A stretch of DNA of 64,000 nt, taken from positions 59,702,464 to 59,766,463 of the forward strand of contig NC_057917.1 of assembly GCF_018873765.1 (NCBI RefSeq), written 5' to 3'. The DNA comes from Telopea speciosissima. Lineage: Eukaryota > Streptophyta > Magnoliopsida > Proteales > Proteaceae. The stretch's first letter is position 1, and each line of letters opens with the position of its first letter. The translations under genes and the position numbers were made by a program. Shown piece by piece: positions 22,021-33,892 of this stretch. Below the pieces are notes generated by a model. It was not told the origin of the DNA, did not search any database, and worked only from the letters and a program-made list of their open reading frames with translations.

Positions 22021-23271
22021 CTGTTGACTTAGGTGGGAACATTTTGATTTTGGGTTCTGATTCTCTGTGAGTGCACTAATGTCAATATGTGCCACCTTCT
22101 TTCATTGTTCCGAGTGGTCAGGCGCTAGATTTGAGAAGCGAAACAGACCAATATGATGCAGAAGTAGAAATCCTTTTTAAACTAGGATTTATATTCATGA
22201 TATTGCTAAAACTTGAAGTGCAATTTTCCTTCCCAACTAGTTTCGCAGTACTTCCAATTCCGAAGCAACACTGAACTCCTGATCAGGATAAGTCAACAGA
22301 AAAACTCAGGAGTTCCAGCAAACAGAATCTGAGAGCCATGGGTGAAATTCAGTGTCTCCTAATTCAAGACCCAGAATTGGCTGAAACCTCAGGTGAGTAT
22401 TATAGAGGTCTAATACGATTTTCTCTCTCCTAAAGCTAAAATATGTATGAAGGGTGTGATTGACCATAGTTGAATTCTGCAAGAGTTCTGGATATCAGCT
22501 TGAAGGCTTAATCAGAACCATGGAATAACCAGTATAATTTAAGAGGATCGGTCTGAATTTGCAGGACAAGTGCACAACTCAGAATAAAGGAATTAAATTG
22601 ATCTCAAAATTTAACTATTAAATAAGTCAAACACTAGGTCTGTGTTCAGGTTCATGAACAGAATTGTAGAGAACTTGTAAAAATAGGAATTCAGAATCTC
22701 AAAACAGATTGCCGGAACTAAAACAGAAATTGGAGAAGACAAAATAATTGGATTGATAATCCACCCAATTGATTGGGGACGCCACCTGAAAAGAAGAATC
22801 CACTCTTTTAAGCCATTTGATTCAGAAAACTATGAGAAGATGACAATGCTTTATTGTGAAAATTCTGAATTTGATGGTCTGTCTCTATTTATGGATATAT
22901 GAAAATGAGTTGTCGTTTTTTTTTATTGCATTATTGAATCTTTTTGTGCTTGGTGGTTTCCAGACAAATATTGAAGTTTCTAGGATTCGGCTTCAGGTTT
23001 GTTTCCAGTGTCTGGCTTTACCATTTTATTTGGTTCAGTTGTTATATTCTAGTCTCCTTAAAAAAGGGAAAACAGTTTCTGTAATTGTAGGTTTTTTTTT
23101 GTTAATTTCTGTTAACTTTTTTTGAATTCATAATATTATGTTTTCTACTTTCTGATAATCGTTTGTTCCTGTGAGTTTTATTACAGATCTGTGATGCTTC
23201 TGTAAGGTTGTACCATTATGTTCTCTGAGTTGAAATTTATTGTTTCTCGGGTTGTTTTATTTCAATTAACA
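22021..23271. other. AT-rich stretch without a supported gene
   Basis: The left part may be the rest of a copia LTR. Around 22973-23013 and 23184-23230 short open blocks lie between splice-like AG and GT dinucleotides, but they match no known protein and are too short to call. Confidence 0.3.
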
Positions 23272-23280
23272 TTGTTTAAA

Positions 23281-25010
23281 GGGAAATTTATGAAACACCC
23301 CCTGAAAATGGGCCAATACTCAGATCACCCCCTCTACACTAACGGTGTTAGTCTGCTGTTAGTTATTGGTGTAAAAGGACTATTTTACCCTTGTACTAAA
23401 TCATTAGAATTAAATTTACAATACTACCCTTTCCTTCATCTTCAACCTAAATACCCCACTGCCTCTGCTTCGCCCAGGCAGCACCGCCGCTGCCGCCTCT
23501 GCTTCCTCACACCTGCAACTCAATCCTGGCAGCCACCGGTCTGAATCAAGAAATTTAAGAGTTTCTTATTGAAATTGTCAAGAGCTTGTGAGGTTTTGTA
23601 TAAAGTTCGTATTTTGGGGGTGTTGTTCTGTTCTATTGGATTTGAGATTCTGGTTTAGGTTAATTGAAGAGTAGATGGCGGTCGAAGGTGAGGAAGAAGT
23701 TGATTATGAGAGCGATCTAGAGGAGGCGATGCTGACCTTGGCGATGCGGAGGAGGGAAGCGAGTGATGATGAGGAAGGAGAAGGAGAGGATAGTGAGAAG
23801 CAGCTGAGGAAGGATACAAGACCTGGGATCGGTTCGGATGTCGAATTGGAGGGTGAAGGTGGAGCACATGTGTATGATGATGAAGAATCTGAGGAAGTGG
23901 GAGAGGAAGAAGAAGCAGTCGAACAAGCAGAGGAGGGAGAAGGGGAATTTCCAACGTGGCTGTAGGGTTCTTTCCTGGTTAAAAGAAACTCTAAAACACC
24001 TGCAATAATTCGATAGAGGGATGAGTGCAATAAAAGCAAGAGATTGCCAGCGGAAACCCTCTTTCGATTCAATTGATAAAACTCATTACAAAGGTTTCAG
24101 GTTTCAGTTCGATCTAAGCTTTTAGGCATAGATTCGTAACACATAGATCTCTTAGGGATGGGCAATAACAATATCAGAAATCAAGTTTTATTTCAAGGAA
24201 ATATGACAGAAACTACTTATGGCGGTAGGTTTAGATTCAGATTTGAAAGTGGTTTTGAAACCCACTATTCCAGCCAGCTTTGGAGCTTAGGTTCAGCAAG
24301 ATGGGTTGCCCAAAGGTAAGGCCTCAACCCCCAAAATCTGAGTAGAAACGGAGGATCAAGGGAGATTGATCCAACTTTGTGGGGCTGTCGGTGTTACATG
24401 GAAAACAGAGTAACAGTGTAGGTTTAATAGAAACAGAAATAAAGAAGAGAAAAGGGAAGAAGAAGAAATAAAGAGACAACAGAAGACAGACGTTACCTGG
24501 GATGGGAGAGAGAATATCAGAGAGTAGATAGAGAAGAGGAACGGAGAGTATGCTCCCGCCGCTGCAATCGATCAAGAACGGAGACGGAGAAGATGAAAGG
24601 AGCAGGGGTAATATTGAGATTTGGCTGTACAGGTTTTTCCCTTCAAGCTGGTTCGTTGAATCTTCACCTTTCTCCACGAGGTACGCTGACAGCGGCGGCG
24701 GTGGCGGTGCTGCAAGCAGAGTTGCAGGAAAAGGGTGGGGTATTTTAGGTTGTAGATGAAGTAAGGGTAGTATTGTAAATTTAATTGCACATTTTGGGTT
24801 TTTAGATCTAAGGGTAAAATAGTAATTATACTCTTCTCAAGGGTAGTATAGGGTTTTCAAAAATTTAACTAGCTGACTTCATCGGTTAACTAACGGTAGG
24901 GTCTAATTTGAGTATAGGGCTCTAATGCAGGGGGTGATCTGAGTATTTTCAAATTTGAGGGGGTGATCTGAGTATCGGCCCATTTTCAGGGGGTGTTTCA
25001 TAAATTTCCT
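23281..25010. mobile_element. MULE-type element with long terminal inverted repeats and an acidic ORF
   Basis: A 1,730-bp element. Ends GGGAAATTTATGAAACACCC and (inverted) AGGAAATTTATGAAACACCC begin long terminal inverted repeats with conserved blocks TGGGCC, TACTCAGATCACCCCC and GGTGTTAG. The similarity continues over at least 150-230 bp per side, including a short CAGCACCGCC-type GC-rich block. Identical 9-bp duplications TTGTTTAAA (23272-23280 and 25011-25019) are diagnostic of Mutator-type insertion. It has no transposase but encodes an acidic ORF (23675-23965). Confidence 0.85.
23675..23965 (+). CDS. Acidic ORF inside the MULE-type element (possible captured gene fragment)
   Basis: A 96-codon ORF starting MAVEGEEEVDYESDLEEAM is very rich in Glu and Asp, with LAMRRREASDDEEGEGE in the middle and a YDDEESEEVGEEEE tail. 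I do not recognise the family. Acidic, low-complexity N-termini of this sort occur in nuclear RNA-binding and chromatin proteins, and the GC content (higher than the flanks) and clean ATG suggest a piece of a host gene exon 1. It ends in a stop shortly after the acidic run. It lies between the terminal repeats, so the most likely reading is a Pack-MULE capture; whether it is translated is unknown. The same DNA is open on the opposite strand only because of the acidic codon repeats. Confidence 0.45.
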   Translation: MAVEGEEEVDYESDLEEAMLTLAMRRREASDDEEGEGEDSEKQLRKDTRPGIGSDVELEGEGGAHVYDDEESEEVGEEEEAVEQAEEGEGEFPTWL

Positions 25011-25119
25011 TTGTTTAAATTATCACCTTGTCACTGTTGGTTTATCATATTTGTTTGAAACCACGCCATTCCAAAATCTAGTGAAACAACTTGTTGACAC
25101 TTTTTATAATTTATAAGAT

Positions 25120-26433
25120 AGGTTAAATTACACCACAGGTGCCCAATCTTTATGAAAAGGTTGTTTTGGATGCCCAATCTGTGAAAATTGACCTTTAAGG
25201 TGCCTTTTAAGTTAGTTCTACTCTAAATGTTCATATTTATCCCTCTCAAGTCTCAACCCCACCTTCAAGTCCACCTCACCAACCACTGTCGCCATCACCA
25301 TCACCTCAACCCCTGCAACTGTGCCCCACCCCACCACGCTCTCTCCCCCTTCCCCTGTCCAGTAGTACGTACTCCTTGCCCTAACCCAGCCAAGTACCAC
25401 ACCAACAGGTAATGATAAGTAACTACTTACTCTTATGCTCAGGACCTTTGTCATGTCTCCAAAAAGAAGGTTTGGCTTACCGTTTGGGTACACTAGAAAC
25501 TGTACACACAACACAAATACAACTAGCAGAGCACAAGTTTTATGTTGTCTTACTTGCAGTACGTAATGGCTTCTTTTTAGTCCTTTATTGCAATTCCCTT
25601 TATATTATATTTAAGATCTATAATATCTGAATTCGCACACAGCTTTTGGTTTTCACGAGGAACTGGACTTGGTCCTTACTCCTTAGCCAGGTTTTGGGTG
25701 CTGTGAGAAGCAGAGAATAGAGATACAATGAAGGCTATCTTGTAGCTTATAGGGATTTGCATAATGATGGCAAAGACGCACAACACTTATTCCGAATTTT
25801 TTTTCTGTTTGGGGATATCGACAGCCGACCATATACTCATATCGGCCTTTTTCAAGTCCTTCTCTCTGTCGAACAATAATCAAACAAAACATGGCTCTCT
25901 CTCATATCTCCTTCACCAAGAAGTAAGTAAGAAGAGAAGAGTTTGGCCTTGGGATCCCATCTCTTCCCTCAGCTGGGAACCCAGTCCTGTACAAGCTATA
26001 GCCTCTACATGAGTCATGGTTCCATTGATTATACAGTAAAGCGATCCATGAACTCCACATCTCCCAAAACTAAATATATAGAAGAAGAAGAACAAATGAA
26101 TCAAAGAGTTACAGGCGTGCTTCCTTGTCATTCTCATTCCCTACAGAATAAAAGAATGTTCTCAACAGAACCCACCCCATCACACCATCGACACGGCTCT
26201 TTTCCTTTTGATTTTTTTAAGGATTCTTTGATATGGACAGTGGTTGAGGCGATAGTGATGACGGCAATGGTTGGGGAGGGGGAGTTGAAGGTGGGGTTGA
26301 GACTTGAGAGGGATAAATATGGAAATTTAGAGTAGGACTAACTTAAAAGGCACCTTGAAGGTCAATTTTCAAAGATTGGGCACCCAAAACAACCTTTTTC
26401 ATAAAGATTGGGCACTTGTGGTGTAATTTACCC
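25120..26433. mobile_element. Second MULE-type element with long terminal inverted repeats
   Basis: A 1,314-bp element with ends AGGTTAAATTACACCAC and (inverted) GGGTAAATTACACCAC. The similarity continues through GTGCCCAATCTTTATGAAAA, a GGTGCCTTTTAAGTTAGT-type block and a CCCTCTCAAGTCTCAACCCC-type block for about 200 bp. The 8-bp flanks TATAAGAT are identical (25112-25119 and 26434-26441). The interior of about 900 bp has no ORF I can assign. It lies 109 bp from the preceding MULE-type element but has different ends. Confidence 0.82.
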
Positions 26434-26441
26434 TATAAGAT

Positions 26442-29400
26442 TTTATGTTAATTTTTGGGCTTTGGATGTTGGTTGTGGGTCTTTGATTTGGGTATCTTGT
26501 ATCTTTAATTTATTTTTATTTTTCCCATTTTTAATCACCTGGTGTTAAAGGATGCTGTTGCTGACCCATTTACTTGAACAGTGAGACATGATTTATGTAC
26601 ACAGCCCCATTCAGTTGGGGTAGAGCTTTGTTGAGTTGATGTATTGAAGGAAAGTAAGATCTATGTGAAATTGCAATTGGAGTTCTTACCCAAAAAAGGG
26701 TTGTTGAGATGGAGGTAGTTTCTTGGTTCAGTCTTGCAAGACTCCTTCAAGAATTGTGCATAGGAATGAACTTTAAATAATAACCTGTATGTGATATTTG
26801 ATTCTATTAATAAAATTGTGGGATGAAACAAGTCTCCATCAACGAAAAGGGTGGTTTTTGTCATACTCATGCAATAGAATTTATATTACTAAAAGTTCCA
26901 GTCTCTTTCACTAGTATCTGTCCAAATTTAATAAGGATGTGGAAGAATTCATCATATTACTATTTTCCATTTCTAGTTGCAATTTGTTCATTCCTATAAG
27001 CATTTTTTGTGTAACTGATTTTTTCTATAAAGACTGCATAGATTGCCAATGGATTCATCATTTGATAACATTAACACCTCCACTTAGTAGTTTGGTCAGC
27101 TGCAAAGTCTTCTGGAAATGTTTTTTTTTACCATCTAATCATGTGGTAATTTTCAGCCCAAACATATTATGATGTTTTAATGACATTAGGAGCATAGGAG
27201 GTGAGCAAAATGAGCTGAACAGCTTTAAAAAAAGCAAAATTTCCATTGCATATGATTGAATTTAGTTATGATATTTGATAATGTTATCTAATGATTGGAA
27301 TAAGACTAGACACTAGACAGTATTCCATGTGAAAATTAGGTAGTCCCTTGACAAGGGTGCCTACATGACCCTTTCCCTTACTATCTAATGGAAATGTTAT
27401 GTGGCTGTTCAGTCCTGCAATAAGCTGTCTAGAGAGAAATATAATTTCTTGGTGTTGGTTTATGGTAATATATGTACGGGAATTGGGGATGTGGATCCAT
27501 TTTGCAAAAAGAGTTCTGTATTGATGACAAGGATAGTAAAGGTTATCTGGACTGGCAGCAAGTATAGAGGGTTTCTCTAGACTAGTAATCTAGTTTTATC
27601 ATGTGGAAGGGTGATGTGGCATTTTTTGTTTGGATGATAAGTAAAACTAAGTTGATTGAAGTAAGAAGTAGTATCAGAGTTCAAAAGAGTAGGTGTGTGT
27701 GGAAGCTCTAATGGCTAGAGCATGTGCTAATGCAACATCATCTACACACCTGAGTTAAAATGATTCAAAAGATAGCTAATATCATGGAATAAAGAGAAGA
27801 GTACTCATGGTCATGTTATGGATTTGTCCTTGTTGAGCAGCTGGAAACTGGACTTGGCATCGGACAAGACCTCTGAGTCCCTGTCTGATGGTTCTTGCTT
27901 CTGCTTCTCGAGCTGATCATTAGAAACAATATTCCAAGTGACCTGAGAGTGTCAAAACTTCTATCAGTGATTATCAGAAGATGATCATACTTTGTAATGT
28001 TATTGAGGATAAGTGTATAGTTGAAACAGGGAGGGAATGTGGTTGGGTTGATGCATGATGTTTGGAGATCACAGTCTGGTCTCAAGACTGTTTAAGTCAT
28101 TGACCCACTTATGGATGTTATTCATTAATCCTAATAAGGTTATGATTTTCTGGTTGAAAATCCATTTATTCCTTTCTTACCATGTAAAGTAGGATGAAAT
28201 AGCAAAAACAAATCCAAACATTGTATTCTTCTTGTATATGGATCTAAGATAATTGAATTCAGAAAATCCACTAAGCATGAGGGTCAAGCAAAATAATAAC
28301 TGCCTAACCTGCCTCATCAAAATTGCCATCAAAGTAAAGAAGTGGATGATTACTAGTATATAACATGAGAATCAGAAGATTGCATGATGCAATCATGGAT
28401 AATGGATGGGTTAATTAATATAACAAATATTCAAGAAAGTTTTCCTTTACCGCACAGTGAAGGTTCACCAACCCACTCTAGGGTTCACAAACCCCTATAG
28501 GGTTTTAGTATAAATCCTAAAATACCCTTGTGATACCCTCTCACATCCATTTTTCACCTGCGGCGAATGGATTCCCATTCACCCTGGCTGAAGAAAAACT
28601 CGGTCCACAAATATTCGTATTGATGTAAAGATATCCTTTAAACTTGTAGAACTTGGGGGGAAGGGGGAACTTCAGAATTTTTGAAGAGTAAGGACCAAGG
28701 AGGTTGCAGAATGAAGGCAACACATCTAATGTCAATAGTTCCAGCAACTGTTCTAGTAGTTATTTCTCTCAAAATGATCTCGTCTGTAAGTTTTTGGATC
28801 CATTTTCTCTCTTTCCATGGTGAGAAAAGAATCCCTTCATCCATCTCATCTGACCATATTAGATGAAAAAGGTGTTCTTTAATTTTTTTATTTGGGGTAA
28901 AGATGAAGAAGGTATTCTGACAATGATTGAAAACACAGGTTCCGGTATAGGATGGGTCCCTACCAATTCTGATCCAAATTTGATCGAAAATGACAGGAAT
29001 TGATCCCAAAAAACCCCTAGAATAAGCCATCGGATCTAAAAACTCAACAATTCTAAGTTTTTACGTCAAGAATCGCTGTGTCTAATCGGTAAGAATTGGA
29101 ATCAATCGTGAGTCATGACTGATTAGGCCAATCGAATTCCAATTTTGTAAAGAATGATGAAACCATGACCCAAAGTCCAACAATAATACATCAGGTCATG
29201 AATGGTGAAGGAAATGCATTATTAAATTTTAGAAATATTGATTGCAATATCATAAAAATCTGATTTTGATTTACATAAGTAGTAGGGCAATTTTGTAATT
29301 ATTGGTAACAATTTAATAACATATATGTTTTCAAAAACAGATTTTATTAAACACCATTGGTGTTCCAATGGTATTCTGAAAACGTTTCTAGAACATGTTT

Positions 29401-29558
29401 ACCAAGTGCTACAAAAGCTGTTTTTCAACATTGAAAAGGGAAAAACTATTTCTCAGCATAGAAACAGTAGAAAGGTTATCAACCGGTGCCTTAATCTTAA
29501 GTTTTGTTTTACCATTTTAAAGAAACAAAGTCATACGATTGAAATCATCTGTCGGGCT
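26442..29558. other. Intergenic or intronic AT-rich stretch
   Basis: No coding exon, RNA gene or bordered mobile element was supported. A segment near 28435-28520 (AAGTTTTCCTTTACCGC...) resembles the start of the repeat in the glucanase intron near 46534, hinting at a further small MITE family. The last bases before 29559 appear to be the left end of a TIR element interrupted by the chromovirus (see 42989-43577). Confidence 0.3.
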
Positions 29559-32440
29559 TGTCACTCCCCTATTCTAGACAAGGAATATAATGTAATATAA
29601 AGGGTGACTAGGACGACGCGTGTCATCCTATTAAACCGCCCGGATCACTGACACAGTGTCCCAACGTACAGTCATAACAAATATAAACACAATATAATAT
29701 CAGAATGCGGGAAAAAGGAATATTACATTCCAAAGATCAGTAGTATTGCGGAAGCGTATAGAATTAAATAGTTACAAGATGTTCAAAGGCTAGATGATAA
29801 ATACAGTAGTTAGTTACATTTTCAATGACCATCTAATAACTATCAAAAGGGTATAACAGTAAATGTTTAAACACGGGCCTAAGCCCCAAAAGTAAATCAA
29901 AAAGGGACCCAAGTCTCGAATATCCTCACGGCCCGTAGACGCAATCATCATAAGGGCAACCGTCGCCATGTTCCTCGAACACAAATTCCGGCTCCCCTTC
30001 ACCAATCTCATCGTATCCCGAGGGCTGAACTCCAAGTCCCACGAGATACCCGTCACCTGCATTATAATCTAAAAAGTGTGCGCACGAGGGGGTTAGCTCC
30101 ACTGAGCCAGTGAGAGGGTGGGGATGCACAAACACGTAATTCACATAGTTCAATGATGCATGCACATGTTAATTCCATTTTTCCACCTAACAAACAACTA
30201 AGTCAGAGGTACATGCTACTGTGACAACTCGGGAGACACTATAGGTCACTTAACTTATCGCCACAATGAAACCTCAATTGTCACCTGGGACCTACGCTGA
30301 TCGAAGCCTCCAAGACCACTCAGTGGCAGACCCCTGATAACTAATACTACCATGACTGACCTCTCCCACCTCCACAGAATCCGGTGTACTGATTACCCAA
30401 CACCTAAACCCCTATTGATAAGGGTCGTAGCATAAGGGTGAAAAATCCTAGCCACAAATATACTACATGCAAGACCTATCGTCCCGAGAGGTAATCCGGG
30501 CGCATCAACTTTTCATCTGGTTTAGTGCCTGGTTACCAGTACGGCACGACGCATAAAGTTCAACATGACATTCAACATAATTACTTCATAAATGTAAATA
30601 GTATCCGGGGTTCCAGCATCGGCACCCACCGGCACTGAGACCCATCAAGGTAAAGCATCTCCAATCAACATCATAACAATCATATATAAAAGTATGCAAT
30701 ATGCGTAAGCATGCTTAATAATTTATAATGATGACATAATATACAATGCAATAATAATATCAAGCCCAAATAACCAAATCCACTCACCCTAGGTGTTATA
30801 TCCCGAAGTTATGAGATGTCGCCGCGATTAAGTTGCACGTTGCAAAAATGGGAGATTTAACCTAGTGAAAGAGAGAGAATATGGTTAATTATGTCAAAGG
30901 GAAGGTTCCCAAAAGGTCTCCCCACAAATTACCTAAGTTGTAAATTTTAAAGGTAGGGTGGTTTTATGGGTGGTTTCATGCCCAAACGTAAAATCATATG
31001 TAAAACCACCCTTAACAGGGGCTTAGGAAGGGTTCTACTAGGTGCGGTTTTACGTGTGGTTTTACCTCAGATGTGAAACCGCAGGTAAAACCGACTTCAA
31101 CAGAGAGCTTCTTAAGAGATGGTCTCAGGGTGGTTATAGGGGTGGTTTCTCGTAGGTCTTAAAACCACAGGTAAAACCACTTGCTTCCAAACTCCAAAAT
31201 CAAAGGATTCTTCACCAAGGCTTCCATTTTCAAGTAGATTGGAGGAAAGGGAACACCAAGAAGGCTTTCTTCTTGGCACTTTAGGGTTCTAAGACCCCAT
31301 TAGGCCTATACAACCCATTGATTCAATAAATGAAAATAAGAAGAACCTCTTTTAGGGTATAATAAGGTAGAAACCCTATGTCTATTGATGGGGATGGGAT
31401 TGGGAGCTTTGAGGTTAGCCAATGGAGTCAAATAGCTCCACAAAATCAAGGCCATGAGTTTCCATCGATTCTTGGGTCTCAAGACAACCCTAGACCGATT
31501 CCCCACCATCTCCCAACCCCAAAAAACCAAATAAAGAAGGAAGGGAGGGCCTTAAAGGCTTACCTACCTCAAGAAAATAGCACCCACGTTGAGGCTCCAA
31601 GAAGCAAGATCCTCAAGCCTCCCTAACAAGCTCCTCCACACCTCTTCTCCTTTCTCTTCTTCCCCGGTTTAGGTTTGGTGAGAAAGTAAAGAAAAATAAA
31701 TGCCTTTAGTTCTTAATAGGCAAAAATGCCCTTAGGACTGTTTGGTTGGGTAACACTAGAATAGAAACCCATTCTTAGCTCATTAAGCCAAATGGGCCTA
31801 ATGGGCTAAATGGTTCATGAGAGCTAAATGGGTTCTTAAGTTAAATGGTCACTTAAGCCCAATGGGCCTCTCAAGCTAAATGGGTCTGCCCACAGGTTTC
31901 AAACAGAAAAGAACCCACTTGGGGATGGGTGGGATTATAAGCCCATCACACGCTTCCTTAAATAAATGGGTCCCATAATTAAAATATTCCCTATTCAACC
32001 ATAATAGCTCGGGTAGTTCAAACCCCGACCCGTACTTCGAGGACACCGAAGGGAGGGTAAGTAATTAAATTAAAGGTTAGAACTTACATCTCCCTTGTCA
32101 TGGTTTTTCACCCGTTACCCCAAATAGCTTCGCCACAGCAATGCCAAGCTCATCACTGAACGAAGTGTCCAACTGAGGCGACGGTCCAGGATGCTCTCTC
32201 CTAAACTCCTCGCTTCCCGGGCTGGTGCTTGGAGGATAGTCAACAAAGTCACCGTCAACGAACTTTCCCCACTAGCTGTTGAGGAACCTCTCCTCCATCG
32301 ATAAGCCCGTACCATGGTCAATGATTTTGTAACTGGGTTTGACCATCATGGAGAACAGGTCACCAGCATACATGGCAGCGGTATCTACACGTCACAAGAA
32401 GAAATAATATTTAATTGCATCCCGGGGTACGGGTATAACA
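29559..32440 (-). repeat. 3' LTR of the chromovirus (left LTR)
   Basis: This 2,882-bp LTR has TGTTAT...GTGACA ends on the minus strand. It carries a block of repeated GGTTTTAC / GTAAAACC motifs at about 30950-31190, and small ORFs kept in the other LTR (for example minus 30165-29926). The right border abuts the polypurine tract at 32441. Confidence 0.95.
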
Positions 32441-33638
32441 TCCCCCCCCACCTTATAAGAAATTTCATCTTCGAAATTTGACATACCTTGTAGATAGGCA
32501 AGGAAAGGGTATTTCGCTCGCATCTCTACCTCTGCCTTCCAAAAAGCTTCCTCTTTAGGATGATTGCACCACTTCACCTTCACATAATGGATGGGCCGAT
32601 TACGAAGATGAACAACCTTGCTGTCCAAAATCTTTTTAGGTAGCTCTTTGTAGGATATGTCGGCCGCAAGCTCTGGCGGTTCATGGGTCAGTACATGGCT
32701 CGGATCATGGGCATACTTTCGCAACATAGACACGTGGAAGACGTCATGCACACCTTTCAAAGATGGAGGGAGTACCAGCCAATATGCCACTGGTCCTATC
32801 CTTGCAAGGATCTCAAAAGGCCCTATAAACCTTGGACTCAGCTTGCCCTTCTTACTAAAACGCATCACTCCTTTGGACGGTGATACCTTAAGGAACACTT
32901 TATTGCCAATAGTGAACTCAAGGTTTTTTTGCCTCAGGTCTGCATAACCCTTCTGCCTGGACGAATCAATTCCACCTTCTCGTATGTTGCCTGTATCAAC
33001 TCGGGTCCAAGAATACGACGTTCACCTACTTCGTCCCAATATAAAGGTGTCCGAAACTTTTTCCCATACTGAATCTTAAACGGTGCCATGCCTATAGTAG
33101 CCTGGTAACTGTTATTGTAAGCAAACTCAATAAGTGAGAGATGCTCGTCCCAGCTGCCCTGCATATCAATGGCACAAGCTTGGAGCATATCTTCCAATGT
33201 CTGAATAGTCCTCTCCGACTGTTCGTCCGTCTGAGGGTGGAAGGTCGTACTGAAACTCAACAGTGTACCCATTGCCTTCTGAAAACCACCCCAAAACTTA
33301 GATGTGAATCTGGGATCCCGATCGGAGATGATGCTAACAGGAACTCCGTGTAGGCGAACTACATTATTAATGTACAAGCGAGCCAGCTTGTCCATCGAAT
33401 AGGTGATCTTCATGGGGATGAAGTGAGCCATCTTTGTCAATCTGTCAACGATGACCCATATGGTATCGACACCTCTAGGTGTGCAGGGCAGCCCGGTGAC
33501 GAAGTCTATAGTAACATGCTCCCACTTCCACTCTGGAACAGGCAATGACTGTAAGAGGCCATGAGGTCGCTGTCTGTCTGCCTTCACCTGCTGACAAGTA
33601 AGACATTTTGCCACATACTCAGCCACATTCCTCTTCAT
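32392..33638 (-). pseudogene. Chromovirus integrase with C-terminal chromodomain
   Basis: The ORF 33638-32934 carries the end of the zinc-binding region (CLTCQQVKADRQ) and the DDE core: TIDFVTGLP, ISDRDPRFTS and the SERTIQTLED Glu. After a frameshift the ORF 32898-32392 continues with GPFEILARIGPVAYWL, the VFHVSMLRKY box and a chromodomain-like segment (KILDSKVVHLRNRPIHYVKVKW...EEAFWKAEVEM). Chromodomains of this type are thought to steer integration to heterochromatin. The frame runs through the polypurine tract and stops about 50 bp inside the 3' LTR, so the protein's tail is LTR-encoded. It is inactive through the frameshift and further lesions upstream. Confidence 0.9.
32441..32452 (-). 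promoter_or_regulatory. Polypurine tract of the chromovirus
   Basis: The minus strand reads GGTGGGGGGGGA immediately before the 3' LTR start TGTTATACCC. The tract is also coding: the integrase ORF reads through it into the LTR (stop near 32392). Confidence 0.8.
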
Positions 33639-33892
33639 TCCACTCTACCAGTAATATTCCTTCAGATCTCTATACATCTTCGTACTACCTGGATGAATAG
33701 AATAAGGAGAGTCATGAGCTTCAGCTAATACTTCCTTCCTCAACTGAGGGTCACTAGGAACACATAGCCACTGTCTGAACATGAGAACACCACTCTTTGT
33801 CAAAGTAAAATCCAGTTCTCGTTGCGTGTCTCCCTTGATAGCCTCAATAATCTTTTGAAACTCCTCATCGAAGCCTAGGCCGATGATTTGCC

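Noticed and set aside
22973..23260. Short open blocks bounded by AG/GT that read like small exons
   Set aside because: Too short (about 11-15 codons) and matching nothing known; splice-like dinucleotides are frequent by chance.
23655..24072. Minus-strand Ser/Pro/His-rich ORFs opposite the acidic ORF
   Set aside because: They are antisense shadows of the Glu/Asp-rich codons and have low-complexity composition.
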